Positions 22,697 through 31,327 of a stretch of 64,000 bases of DNA are shown here, one piece after another. A model generated the notes under the pieces. The model did not search any database, was not told the origin of the DNA, and was given only the letters and a program-made list of their open reading frames with translations. Origin of the DNA: Sphingomonas sp. SCN 67-18 (GTDB taxonomy: Bacteria > Pseudomonadota > Alphaproteobacteria > Sphingomonadales > Sphingomonadaceae); assembly GCF_001724715.1 (NCBI RefSeq), contig NZ_MEFG01000016.1, forward strand, positions 1-64,000, given 5' to 3'. Position 1 is the stretch's first letter. The number at the start of each line of letters is the position of its first letter. The translations under genes and the position numbers were made by a program.

Positions 22697-24796
22697 ATGA
22701 CCGCATTGAGCATGGGCCAGGTTCAGCTGAACGCCGGCAAGTCCTTCCGGCTCGCCGCGCTGCCCATCGGCATATTGATGCTGGTGCTGCTGATGGTGGT
22801 GCCCATCCCGGCATCGCTGCTCGACATCTTCTTCGTCCTCAACATCATGATCTCCATCGCGGTGGTCATGGTCGCGCTGAATGCGGAAAAGCCGCTCGAT
22901 TTCTCCTCCTTCCCCACGGTGCTGCTGCTGGCCACGCTGTTCCGGCTGGCGCTGAACGTCGCCTCCACCCGCGTCGTGCTGGTCCACGGCCATGAAGGCC
23001 CGGCCGCCGCCGGCCATGTCATCGAGGCATTCGGCAATTTCCTGATCGGCGGCGATTATGTCGTCGGCCTGCTGGTGTTCACCATCCTGGTCATCATCAA
23101 CATGATCGTGATCACCAAGGGCGCGGGCCGCGTGTCCGAAGTGTCGGCCCGCTTCACCCTGGATGCCCTCCCCGGCAAGCAGATGGCGATCGACGCCGAT
23201 CTCAACGCCGGCCTGCTGACCCCGGATCAGGCCAAGGCCCGCCGCGTCGAAGTGGCGACGGAGGCCGATTTCTACGGGTCGATGGACGGCTCCTCCAAAT
23301 TCGTGAAGGGCGACGCCATCGCCGCCCTGCTCATCCTCGGCGTCAACATCGTCGGCGGCCTGATCCTCGGCATCACCAGCCACGCCATGCCCATCGGCGA
23401 CGCCGCGCGCACCTATGTCATGCTCGCCGTCGGCGACGCGCTCGTCGCGCAGATCCCGGCGCTGCTGCTCTCCATCGCCGCCGCCGCCATCGTCACCCGG
23501 GTCGCCTCGTCGCACGACCTTGCCGGCCAGATCGGCAGCCAGTTCGCCAGCCCGCGCACCTGGGCGCCCGTCGCCGCCATTCTCGGCGTGCTGGGCGTGC
23601 TGCCGGGTATGCCGCATCTGGTGCTGCTGCCCGCCGCCGCCGCCGCCGGCTTCGGCGCGTGGAAGCTCAGCCGCCGCCCGGCAGCCCAGCTGGCGCTGGA
23701 AGCCGCCAATGACGAGGATGAAGGCCCGCGCGACCTGAGCCGGATCGACTGGTCCGAAGTCAGCGACCATATGCAGATCAATCTCGAGATCGGCTACGGG
23801 CTGGTCCCGCTGGTCGACGAACGCATCGGCGCGCCGCTGATGACGCGGATCACCGGGGTGCGGCGGCAATTGTCGAAGGAACTGGGCTTCGTCGTGCCGC
23901 AGGTCCGCGTGCGCGACAATATCGGCATCGCGCCCTATAACTACCGCATCGTCGTGGGCGGCGTCATCCTGGGCGAAGACATGGTCTCGCCGGACGAGAT
24001 GCTGGCGCTGGACACCGGCCAGGCTGTCGGCGCGATCGGCGGCAAGCCGGTCAAGGACCCGACTTTCGGCCTCGACGCGGCGTGGATCCCCAATGCCGAT
24101 TCCGACGCCGCCACCGCCGCCGGCTATATGGTGGTCGACGCGGGCACCGTGGTCGCCACCCATCTCAACCACCTGCTCGGCCAGCACGCGGCGGAGCTGC
24201 TCGGCCCGGACGAGGTGCAGAGCCTGCTCGACGGCCTGAAGGAAAGCGCCGGCCAGTTGGTCGCCGCCCTCTGCCCGCAACCGGTGTCGCTGACCGCCCT
24301 CACGCAGGTGCTGCGCGCGCTGCTGGCGGAAAATATCCCGCTCAAGGAATTCCGCCGCATCGCCGCCGCCATCGCCGTCGCCGCCCAGCGCACGCTGGAT
24401 CCGGACGAGATCGTCGAGGCGATCCGCCCGGAACTCGGCCCGCTGATCATCCAGAAGCTGTGCGGGGTGCACGAGCCGCTGCGCGTGATGACGCTGGAGG
24501 GCGGGCTGGAGGCGCTGCTCGGCCAGGCCGTCAGGTCAGATCCGGCCAACCGTCACGCCATCGAGCCGGATCTCGGCCGCCGCATCATCGACGCGCTGCA
24601 AAGGTCCGCGCAGCCGCTGGTCGCGGAAGCCAAGCCCTTCGCGCTCATCGTGCAGCCCACCATCCGCCCGGCGATGCGCAAGCTGGTCAAGACCTGCCTG
24701 CCCGACACGCCGGTGATGAGTTTCTACGAAGTGCCCGACGACAAGGCCGTCGAGGTGATCGCCGTCATCGGCGCGCCCGAAGCCATCGCCGCATGA
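22697..24796 (+). CDS. flhA: Flagellar export gate protein FlhA
   Basis: A 699-residue inner-membrane protein forming the nonameric export gate. About eight helices lie in the first 320 residues. The FHIPEP-type region reads EKPLDFSSFPTVLLLATLFRLALNVASTRVVL, followed by GRVSEVSARFTLDALPGKQMAIDADLNAGL. The cytoplasmic docking domain follows (LEIGYGLVPLVDER...). Normal length. It is followed by fliA with an ATGA overlap. Confidence 0.95.
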   Translation: MTALSMGQVQLNAGKSFRLAALPIGILMLVLLMVVPIPASLLDIFFVLNIMISIAVVMVALNAEKPLDFSSFPTVLLLATLFRLALNVASTRVVLVHGHEGPAAAGHVIEAFGNFLIGGDYVVGLLVFTILVIINMIVITKGAGRVSEVSARFTLDALPGKQMAIDADLNAGLLTPDQAKARRVEVATEADFYGSMDGSSKFVKGDAIAALLILGVNIVGGLILGITSHAMPIGDAARTYVMLAVGDALVAQIPALLLSIAAAAIVTRVASSHDLAGQIGSQFASPRTWAPVAAILGVLGVLPGMPHLVLLPAAAAAGFGAWKLSRRPAAQLALEAANDEDEGPRDLSRIDWSEVSDHMQINLEIGYGLVPLVDERIGAPLMTRITGVRRQLSKELGFVVPQVRVRDNIGIAPYNYRIVVGGVILGEDMVSPDEMLALDTGQAVGAIGGKPVKDPTFGLDAAWIPNADSDAATAAGYMVVDAGTVVATHLNHLLGQHAAELLGPDEVQSLLDGLKESAGQLVAALCPQPVSLTALTQVLRALLAENIPLKEFRRIAAAIAVAAQRTLDPDEIVEAIRPELGPLIIQKLCGVHEPLRVMTLEGGLEALLGQAVRSDPANRHAIEPDLGRRIIDALQRSAQPLVAEAKPFALIVQPTIRPAMRKLVKTCLPDTPVMSFYEVPDDKAVEVIAVIGAPEAIAA

Positions 24797-25575
24797 CCCA
24801 AGCATCAAGGAGCATCGCCGATCCCATGGCAAGCCTGCCCGCCCTTTCACTGGATGCGACGCCGCCGGTCTATACCCGCACCGGATCGCCGGACGCGACG
24901 CGCGAGGCGTTGATCCGCGATCATATGCCGCTGGTCCGGCGCGTCGCCTGGCATGTCTATGGCAGCGTCTCCAGCGCGGTGGAGGTGGAGGATCTGGTGC
25001 AGACCGGGCTGGTCGCGCTGGTCGAGGCGGCGGCCAGCTTCGAGGATCGCGGCCAGGTGACCTTTTCCCAATATCTGTCGATGCGGCTGCGCGGCGCAAT
25101 GATTGACGAGCTGCGGCGGCAGGCGACGCTGACGCGCGGCGCTATGCGACGCCGCCGGGCGCTCGCCAATGCGGAACAGACGCTGGCGACCGAACTGGGC
25201 CGCGCGCCGACGGAGGAAGAGACCGCCGCCCGCCTGGGCGTCAGCACGGAAAGGCTGAGGACGGACTATAGCGCCGCCCAGCCGGTGCGCTTCGAGCCGA
25301 TCGACGGCGTCTATTCGGACGACAATCCCTGGTTCATGAGCGACGATCCCAACCCGTTCGAACAGCTGGAGAGCGAGGATCTGCGCAACGCGCTGATCGC
25401 GGCGATCAAGACTCTCAGCGAACGCGAGGCACAGGTCATCCAGCTTTATTATGTCGAGGAACTGAACCTGGAGGAAATCGGGCTGGTGCTGGGCGTCGGC
25501 GGCGCGCGCATCTGCCAGATCAAGAAATCGGCGCACGACCGGCTGCGCAAGGCGCTGGCGGCGCGGATCGAATAA
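24793..25575 (+). CDS. fliA: RNA polymerase sigma-28 factor FliA
   Basis: A 260-residue group 3 sigma factor. Region 2 reads IRDHMPLVRRVAWHVYGSVSSAVEVEDLVQTGLVALVEAA and FSQYLSMRLRGAMIDELRR. Region 3 is LGRAPTEEETAARLGVS and region 4 LSEREAQVIQLYYVEELNLEEIGLVLGVGGARICQIKKSAHDRLRK. It directs late flagellar genes and is countered by FlgM. ATG 24793 overlaps the flhA stop. ATG 24826 has AGGAG upstream and is an alternative. Confidence 0.92.
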   Translation: MTQASRSIADPMASLPALSLDATPPVYTRTGSPDATREALIRDHMPLVRRVAWHVYGSVSSAVEVEDLVQTGLVALVEAAASFEDRGQVTFSQYLSMRLRGAMIDELRRQATLTRGAMRRRRALANAEQTLATELGRAPTEEETAARLGVSTERLRTDYSAAQPVRFEPIDGVYSDDNPWFMSDDPNPFEQLESEDLRNALIAAIKTLSEREAQVIQLYYVEELNLEEIGLVLGVGGARICQIKKSAHDRLRKALAARIE

Positions 25576-25603
25576 GCGCCCGCGCCCGCGCCGGGCCGTC
25601 CGG

Positions 25604-26743
25604 TCAGCGCATCACCGCGCGGTCGTCCCCCATATTGGCCGCGACGCGGACCGCGTCCTGCGCCACGACGGCGCGGACCACGTCCGCCATCAGCTTCTGC
25701 CGAACCGGGATGGACTGGCGCGTGCTGGCGATCATCACCGCCACCGCATAGCTGTGCCCGTTCGGGCTGGTGATGATGGCGACGTCATTATAGCCGGTGG
25801 CGAGCGATCCCAGCTCCTGCCCCGTGCCCGTCTTGTGCGCGGCGGTCCAGCCCGCGCCAAGCCCCGCCTTCAGCCGCTGCGGGCCGGTGCGGCTTTCCGT
25901 CATCGTGTTGATCAGCAGCCGGGTCGAGGCGGGGGACAGCAACCGCCCGCGCTGCAACTTGGCAAGCCCGTCGACGATGCCCAGCGGCGTCGCCCCGTCC
26001 ATCGGATCGTCCAGATAGGCATCCAGCGCGCGCGACCGCGTGGCGGCGGGCAGCGCGGCGCGCGCCTGCAGGAAACCGTTGCCGATCGCATAATCCTGCC
26101 GCCATTCCAGTCCGGCGATCCGGCTCTGCAGCAACCGCTCTCCGGGGCCGAAGCGCACGCCCCTCACCCCCCGGTCCATCAACAGGCCGCGCACCGCCTC
26201 CGGCCCGCCCACTTTCCACAACAGCATGTCGTTGGCGGTGTTGTCGCTGCGCGTCATCGCCTGGTTCAGCAGCGCGCCGATGGTGGTGGCATAGCCGCCG
26301 GCGCCCACATTGGCACGGATCGGCTGGTGGAACAGGGTCAGGTCGGCGCGCGTCACCGTCACCGGATCGTTCAGCCGCATCGCGCCCCGGTCGAGCGCGT
26401 CGAGCGCGGCCACCGCCACCCACAGCTTGCTCACGCTCTGCTGCGGCATCGGCTGGTCGCCGTTGAAGCTGGCGCTCCAGCCCGCGTCGATATCCAGCAC
26501 TGCAATGCCGGCGCGCCCGTCGAACCCCGCCCCCAGCCGGCCGATCTCGCGGTTCAGCGCGGCGGGCGCATGGGGGGTGGCGGCCAGCACGGTCGGCGGC
26601 TGGGCGGGCGGGCGGGGTGCCGGCAGCGGAGCGGTCACGGCGGCGGGCCGGTTCGACGCCGCATTGGGCACGCACGCCGCCAGCGTCGCCAGTATCGCCC
26701 CTGCCGCCAGTCCTTTTCTCATCATCCGCAAAAACCCAGCCAT
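25604..26743 (-). CDS. Class A beta-lactamase-like lipoprotein
   Basis: A serine hydrolase of about 379 residues with a lipoprotein leader (GLAAGAILATLAAC) and a Pro/Ala linker. The class A elements appear in order: SVSK (Ser/Lys pair), RSDN, an ERLLQ stretch about 36 residues later where ExxLN is expected, and KTGTG. Codon 15 (ATG 26743) is used as start. It sits inside the flagellar cluster but has no known flagellar role. Beta-lactam hydrolysis or cell-wall peptide processing are both possible. Confidence 0.78.
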   Translation of the reverse strand: MAGFLRMMRKGLAAGAILATLAACVPNAASNRPAAVTAPLPAPRPPAQPPTVLAATPHAPAALNREIGRLGAGFDGRAGIAVLDIDAGWSASFNGDQPMPQQSVSKLWVAVAALDALDRGAMRLNDPVTVTRADLTLFHQPIRANVGAGGYATTIGALLNQAMTRSDNTANDMLLWKVGGPEAVRGLLMDRGVRGVRFGPGERLLQSRIAGLEWRQDYAIGNGFLQARAALPAATRSRALDAYLDDPMDGATPLGIVDGLAKLQRGRLLSPASTRLLINTMTESRTGPQRLKAGLGAGWTAAHKTGTGQELGSLATGYNDVAIITSPNGHSYAVAVMIASTRQSIPVRQKLMADVVRAVVAQDAVRVAANMGDDRAVMR

Positions 26744-26866
26744 CCCGTCGATTTTCGGGAATAGCGCGCCGCGACTCGGGGGCAACCGCCGCCCGGCCCC
26801 GAACCGCCCCGAACAGCCCGAACCGTTCCGGCAGCGCGGCGAATCGCATCGCGCGCATAAGAAAAA

Positions 26867-26899
26867 GCCCCGGTACCGAAAACGGTACCGGGGCCTTTT
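26867..26899 (-). terminator. Rho-independent terminator of fliC
   Basis: A perfect stem CCCCGGTACCG/CGGTACCGGGG (26868-26878 with 26883-26893, extended by one G-C pair) and an AAAA loop. It is flanked by A5 on the left and a CCTTTT run on the right. On the minus strand it ends in TTTTT, 31 bp after the fliC stop. The flanks make it possibly bidirectional. Confidence 0.88.
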
Positions 26900-26929
26900 G
26901 ACGCCACTCTACTCTTACGAGCGAACGTC

Positions 26930-27739
26930 TTAACGCAGCAGGCTCAGCACGTTCTGCTGGCTCTGGTTGGCCTGGGCCAGCATCGCGGTCGAAGCCTGGC
27001 TCAGGATCTGCGCCTTGGCGAGGTTGGTCGTCTCGGCCGAGAAATCGGCGTCCTCGATCCGGCTGCGCGCATCCGAGAGGTTGGTGACGTTGCTGGTCAG
27101 GTCGTTGACCACCGACGACAGGCGGCTCTGGCCGGCGCCCAGCGAGGCGCGGGTCGTGGCGACCGCCTTCAGCGCGTCATCGACATCGTCCAGCGCGGTG
27201 GTGGCGCCGGAAACCGAACCGACGTCGGAACCCGTCGCGGCCGACACGTCGAGGCCGGTGATGGTCAGGTCGACCTGGTCGGCCGAGCCGGCGCCGGTCT
27301 GGATGGTGATGGTCACGTCGGACGAACCGAACAGCGTCACGCCGTTGAACTTGGCGTTGCTGATGATGTCGTCGATCTGCGTGCCCAGTTCGGCAACTTC
27401 GGTCTGCAGGTTGGTGCGGTCGTCATCGCTGTAGGTGCCCGAAGCGGACTGGACGGCCAGCTCGCGGATGCGCTGCAGCATGTTGCTGACTTCGTTCAGC
27501 GAGCCTTCCGCCGTCTGCGCCAGCGAGATGCCGTCGTTGGCGTTGCGGATCGCCTGGTTCATGCCGCGGATCGACGCGGTCATGGTGTTGGCGATGGCGA
27601 GGCCGGCGGCGTCGTCCTTAGAGCTGTTGATGCGCTTGCCCGTCGACAGCCGTTCCATGGCGGTCTGCAGTGCGTCCTGCGCGATACGCGAACCGTTCTG
27701 GGCCCGCATCGCCGCGGTGTTGGTTGAAATGACAGTCAT
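26930..27739 (-). CDS. fliC: Flagellin FliC, short form
   Basis: The filament subunit, 269 residues. The N-terminal D0/D1 region reads [51 protein letters not shown]. The C-terminal region reads [47 protein letters not shown]. Between them only about 80 residues remain, so D2/D3 outer domains are absent or minimal. The ATG 27739 follows AGGA. It is preceded by a sigma-28-like promoter and followed by a strong terminator. Confidence 0.95.
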   Translation of the reverse strand: MTVISTNTAAMRAQNGSRIAQDALQTAMERLSTGKRINSSKDDAAGLAIANTMTASIRGMNQAIRNANDGISLAQTAEGSLNEVSNMLQRIRELAVQSASGTYSDDDRTNLQTEVAELGTQIDDIISNAKFNGVTLFGSSDVTITIQTGAGSADQVDLTITGLDVSAATGSDVGSVSGATTALDDVDDALKAVATTRASLGAGQSRLSSVVNDLTSNVTNLSDARSRIEDADFSAETTNLAKAQILSQASTAMLAQANQSQQNVLSLLR

Positions 27740-27819
27740 GTTCCTGGTCTCCAATAGTCCGTCCGGCTGTCGCTCCTTCCCCCCGGTACATCGGATCGAA
27801 GCCAGAGCCGCCACAGCAA

Positions 27820-27846
27820 TGAACGGCCATGCGGCGGGGAGTTTAA
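27820..27846 (-). promoter_or_regulatory. Sigma-28 (FliA)-like promoter for fliC
   Basis: Minus strand: TTAA (27846-27843), 15 bp, GCCGTTCA (27827-27820), about 80 bp before the fliC ATG. The GCCGTT core and 15-bp spacer equal those before motA and flgM. The -35 is one base off TAAA. Confidence 0.55.
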
Positions 27847-27899
27847 ATTGTTTTCGAAACAGGCCCCTTCACGCGTGCGCCACGCGCGGGATTCCTTAG

Positions 27900-27921
27900 A
27901 GTACCGTATTATTACGGTACT
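27900..27921. promoter_or_regulatory. 22-bp palindrome between fliC and the activator gene
   Basis: AGTACCGTA-TTAT-TACGGTACT, perfect 9-bp arms. It lies 160 bp upstream of the fliC start and 79 bp upstream of the activator start, so a regulator bound here could act in both directions. No T-run follows on either strand close enough for a terminator. The regulator is unknown. Confidence 0.55.
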
Positions 27922-27962
27922 GGATGATTAACCAGCGGTTTACCCTGTTGGCCGATACCGGA

Positions 27963-27991
27963 CCCATCGGGGGAAAGCCCCCGCCGATGGG
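27963..27991 (+). promoter_or_regulatory. Leader hairpin over the activator's ribosome site
   Basis: CCCATCGG (27963-27970) pairs with CCGATGGG (27984-27991). Inside it, GGG can pair with CCC, leaving a small loop. The right arm runs into GGGGGA, the only plausible Shine-Dalgarno element before the ATG at 28000. The structure would therefore limit translation of the sigma-54 activator unless melted or remodelled. Confidence 0.5.
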
Positions 27992-27999
27992 GGACCAGA

Positions 28000-29280
28000 A
28001 TGCGAGCGATCTATCCGAGTGCCGCGACGCTTCAACAGAACAGCGTGCTTGTCTCGTGGATGCGCGGCCTCGGCTTCGACGTGCGGCCCTATGAGGGCGC
28101 GAAACCGACGCCCGGCGACGCCTATCTGACCATCGAGGGCGAAGGCATGCCCGCGCCGCGCAACACGCTGGTGCTCGGCCTTGGCGACGAGCGGCTGGTC
28201 CAGCCCGCCACGAACGGCTGCCCGGCGCGCCTGTCCTACGGCCCCGACGACATGATTTTCGGCCACGCCTTCGCGGCCGCCCTGCTCAACGGCGCTGACA
28301 TGCCGGCCGCCGCCGATCCCAACAGCCTGGCGCTGCACGCCATGGCGGAACGGGTCGCGGCAAGCGACATTTCCGTGCTGATCAACGGCCCCACCGGCAC
28401 CGGCAAGGAAGTGCTGGCCCGCCATATCCACAATTCGTCGGAGCGCCGCGACGGCCCGTTCATCGCGGTCAACTGCGCCGCGCTGCCGGAAGCGATGCTG
28501 GAAGCCCTGCTGTTCGGCCACACCAAGGGCGCCTTCACCGGCGCCAGCGCGCCTGCCCAGGGCTTTTTCCGCGCCGCCAACGGCGGCACGCTGCTGCTTG
28601 ACGAAATCGCGGAAATGCCGCTGCCGCTGCAATCCAAGCTGCTGCGCGCGCTGCAGGAACGCGAGGTCGTGCCGCTGGGCGCGACCAGCCCGGAGGCCAT
28701 CGACGTGCGCGTCATCGCCTGCGCCAACCGCGATCTGCCGGGCGAAGTCGCCGCCGGCCGGTTCCGCGCCGACCTTTACTACCGGCTCAGCGTCTTCCCG
28801 TTGCAGACGCTGCCGCTGGCCGACCGCCGCCAGGATGTCGCCGCGCTCGCCGCGACGATGATCCTGCGCCACGCCGGCAACCGCGCCGTCATCCCCTGGC
28901 CGACGCTGGAGGCGCTGGACGCGCTGCTGGCGCATGACTGGCCGGGCAATGTCCGCGAGCTTGAAAACGTCATCCAGCGCGCCCTGCTGTTCGCCCCCGG
29001 CGACACCATCGAGGCCGCGCACATCGTGTTCGACATGACGGCGCGCCCGGTCGCGTCGCCGCCGGTGCTGCGCCTGGTCGACGGCGATCCGACGCTCGGC
29101 AAGATCGTGCGGATGAGCGAATATGAAGCGATCCGCGAAACCCTGGCCCAGTGCGGCGGCAGCCGCACGGAAACCGCGAAGCGGCTGGGCATTTCGGAGC
29201 GCACGCTCCGCTACCGGCTGGCGCGGATCCGCGAAGAGGGCGGTGAAGTGGCCACGCCCGCACGGAGTGCATGGGCATGA
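28000..29280 (+). CDS. Sigma-54-dependent flagellar activator (FlbD/FleQ-like), no receiver
   Basis: A 426-residue enhancer-binding protein. The AAA+ domain has Walker A GPTGTGKE (130-137), the sigma-54 contact loop GAFTGA (177-182), Walker B GGTLLLDE (to 202) and FRADLYYRLSVFPL. A C-terminal Fis-like helix-turn-helix reads GGSRTETAKRLGISERTLRYRLARI. The first 105 residues are too short and lack the Asp pattern of a receiver, so control is not by ordinary phosphorylation. It sits directly before fliE and is the likely activator of the four sigma-54 promoters in the window. Confidence 0.88.
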   Translation: MRAIYPSAATLQQNSVLVSWMRGLGFDVRPYEGAKPTPGDAYLTIEGEGMPAPRNTLVLGLGDERLVQPATNGCPARLSYGPDDMIFGHAFAAALLNGADMPAAADPNSLALHAMAERVAASDISVLINGPTGTGKEVLARHIHNSSERRDGPFIAVNCAALPEAMLEALLFGHTKGAFTGASAPAQGFFRAANGGTLLLDEIAEMPLPLQSKLLRALQEREVVPLGATSPEAIDVRVIACANRDLPGEVAAGRFRADLYYRLSVFPLQTLPLADRRQDVAALAATMILRHAGNRAVIPWPTLEALDALLAHDWPGNVRELENVIQRALLFAPGDTIEAAHIVFDMTARPVASPPVLRLVDGDPTLGKIVRMSEYEAIRETLAQCGGSRTETAKRLGISERTLRYRLARIREEGGEVATPARSAWA

Positions 29281-29633
29281 ACGTTACCGGACCGATGGGT
29301 GCGGACCGGGTGATGGCGCTGCGCGCCCAGATCCTGGAACGCAACGAGGCGCTGAAACGCGCCAATGCGGGCGCCCCGGCCGCGCCTGCGCCGGGCGGTT
29401 CGTCTGGCGTCGGCGGCGGTTTCGCCGCGACGCTGGAAGCCGCGCTGAAAAGCGTCAACGAATCCCAGAACGCGGCACGGGCCGCCAGCGAAGCCTATGA
29501 ACGCGGCGAAACCGTCGACGTGGCAAAGGTGATGCTGGCCCGCCAGCAGGCCTCGATCGGCTTTGAAGCGACGCTTCAGGTCAGAAACAAACTCCTGTCC
29601 GCCTACAAGGACATCATGAGCATGCCGGTGTAA
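29271..29633 (+). CDS. fliE: Flagellar hook-basal body protein FliE
   Basis: A 120-residue protein linking the MS ring to the rod and the first exported substrate. FAATLEAALKSVNESQNAARAASEAYERGETVDVAKVMLARQQASIGFEATLQVRNKLLSAYKDIMSMPV is the diagnostic C-terminal region. ATG 29271 or 29277 overlaps the activator stop. It begins the fliEFGHIJ run. Confidence 0.94.
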   Translation: MGMNVTGPMGADRVMALRAQILERNEALKRANAGAPAAPAPGGSSGVGGGFAATLEAALKSVNESQNAARAASEAYERGETVDVAKVMLARQQASIGFEATLQVRNKLLSAYKDIMSMPV

Positions 29634-29636
29634 CCC

Positions 29637-31325
29637 ATGGCGACAAACGCACTCTCCGTTCAGGGCGAGGTTCTCGCCCCGGCCACCGCCTCTCCCCCGT
29701 CGGGTCTCGCCCGTGCGGGGCGGAGCCCCATGGCGTCCTTCGGGTCGCTGCTCACCCAGCCCGCCGTGCGCAGGAGCATCCCGCTCATCGTCGCGCTGGC
29801 GCTGGTCGGCGCGGCCGCGCTGGCCTGGATTGCCATCGCCACGCCCCCGCAAAAGGTGCTGTTCTCCGGCCTCAACGATGCGGACAAGGCGGCGATGTCG
29901 GAAGCATTGTCGCAGGCGAGCATCGCCAACCGCGTCGATCCGCAATCCGGCACGCTGACGGTGGGCGAGGACGATTATTACCGCGCCCGCATGCTGCTGG
30001 CCTCGCAAAACCTGCCCAAGGCCACGCCCGGCGGCTATGCGATACTGGACCAGCTGCCGATGGGCGTCAGCCGCGCCGTGGAAGGCGAGCGGCTGCGCCA
30101 GGCCCGCGAGACCGAACTCGCCAAGTCGATCGAGGAGATCGAGGCGGTCACGGAAGCGCGCGTCCACCTGGCCATGCCTGAAAACACCGTGTTCGTGCGC
30201 GACAACGCCGCGCCGTCCGCTTCGGTGATCGTCCGGCTCAATCAGGGCCGTTCGCTGGCCGACGCGCAGGTCCGCTCCATCGTCAACCTCGTCGCCTCGT
30301 CGGTGCCGGGGATGAAGCCGGAGGCGGTCACCATCGTCGACGGCAGCGGCCAGCTGCTGACCAAGCCGGGCGGCGCCGCCAGCAGCACCGCCGCGGGCGA
30401 CGAACGCATCGATTTCCAGCGTCGCGTCGAGGCCAAATATCGCGACCAGCTGACCCAGCTGCTCACGCCCCTGCTGGGCGCGGGCAATTTCAGCGCCGAG
30501 GTGCAGGCCGATGTCGACCTGAACGAGACGCAGGCAACGCGCGAAACCTATGATAAGGCGGGCGCGCTGCGCGCCGAACAGGGCAGCTGGACCGGCAACC
30601 AGACGGATCAGGCCCCGGCCAGCGGCATCCCCGGCACGCTGTCGAACACGCCGCCGCCGGCCACCGCCGTCAAGGCCGGGCAGGCCGCCGCCGCAACCGG
30701 CCCCGCCGCCGCGCCGGCAGCCAAGCTCCCGGATTCGATGAAGCAGTCCGATCAATATGCCCGCTCCTACGAGCTGGACAAGGAAGTCTCCGTCACCCGC
30801 GCCGCGCCCGGATCGGTGCAGCGCCTGTCGGTGGCGGTCGTGCTGCGCGATGCGGAAGGGGCCAAGCCCCGCACCCCGGCCGAGATCGAACAGCTGACCA
30901 ATCTGGTCCGCGCCGCCGTCGGTTTCGACCAGCGCCGCAACGATCAGGTCACCGTCATCTCGCGCAAGTTCGCCACCACCGGCGAAGCGGAGGCCGCCCC
31001 CTGGTACGATGCCGGCTGGGTGCCGCTGCTGGCGCGCAACCTGACGGCGCTCATCATCGCGTTGCTGGTCATCCTGCTGGGCGTGCGCCCGCTGGTTTCC
31101 GGCCTGATGCGCCGCAAATCGGCCGAGCCCGCCCAGGAAGGCGAGATTTCCGGCGGCACCCTTGGCGGCCCGCCGCGTGAGCCGGTCAGCATCGAGATGC
31201 TGGATGGCGCGCGCAGCTATGACGACAAGGTCAATCTGGTGCGCGATTTCACCCGAGACAATCCCGCCCGCGCCGCGCTGGCCGTGCGCGACATGATCCG
31301 CGCCGACGAAAAGCAGGGAGCCTAG
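29637..31325 (+). CDS. fliF: Flagellar MS-ring protein FliF
   Basis: A 562-residue inner-membrane ring protein. A first helix at about 48-68 is followed by the YscJ/FliF secretin-like region (KVLFSGLNDADKAAMSEALSQASI, ...VGEDDYYRARMLLASQNLPKATPGGYAILDQL). The periplasmic domain has GNFSAEVQADVDLNETQATRE. A second helix lies near 465-485, with a C-terminal FliG-binding tail (SYDDKVNLVRDFTRDNPARAALAVRDMI). Normal length. Confidence 0.95.
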   Translation: MATNALSVQGEVLAPATASPPSGLARAGRSPMASFGSLLTQPAVRRSIPLIVALALVGAAALAWIAIATPPQKVLFSGLNDADKAAMSEALSQASIANRVDPQSGTLTVGEDDYYRARMLLASQNLPKATPGGYAILDQLPMGVSRAVEGERLRQARETELAKSIEEIEAVTEARVHLAMPENTVFVRDNAAPSASVIVRLNQGRSLADAQVRSIVNLVASSVPGMKPEAVTIVDGSGQLLTKPGGAASSTAAGDERIDFQRRVEAKYRDQLTQLLTPLLGAGNFSAEVQADVDLNETQATRETYDKAGALRAEQGSWTGNQTDQAPASGIPGTLSNTPPPATAVKAGQAAAATGPAAAPAAKLPDSMKQSDQYARSYELDKEVSVTRAAPGSVQRLSVAVVLRDAEGAKPRTPAEIEQLTNLVRAAVGFDQRRNDQVTVISRKFATTGEAEAAPWYDAGWVPLLARNLTALIIALLVILLGVRPLVSGLMRRKSAEPAQEGEISGGTLGGPPREPVSIEMLDGARSYDDKVNLVRDFTRDNPARAALAVRDMIRADEKQGA

Positions 31326-31327
31326 TG

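Noticed and set aside
27929-27958. A further sigma-28 promoter for the activator gene (GCCGATAC at 27951)
   Set aside because: The -10 is good, but no TAAA-like element sits 15 bp upstream (the nearest TAAC is 18 bp away), so it was not listed as a feature.
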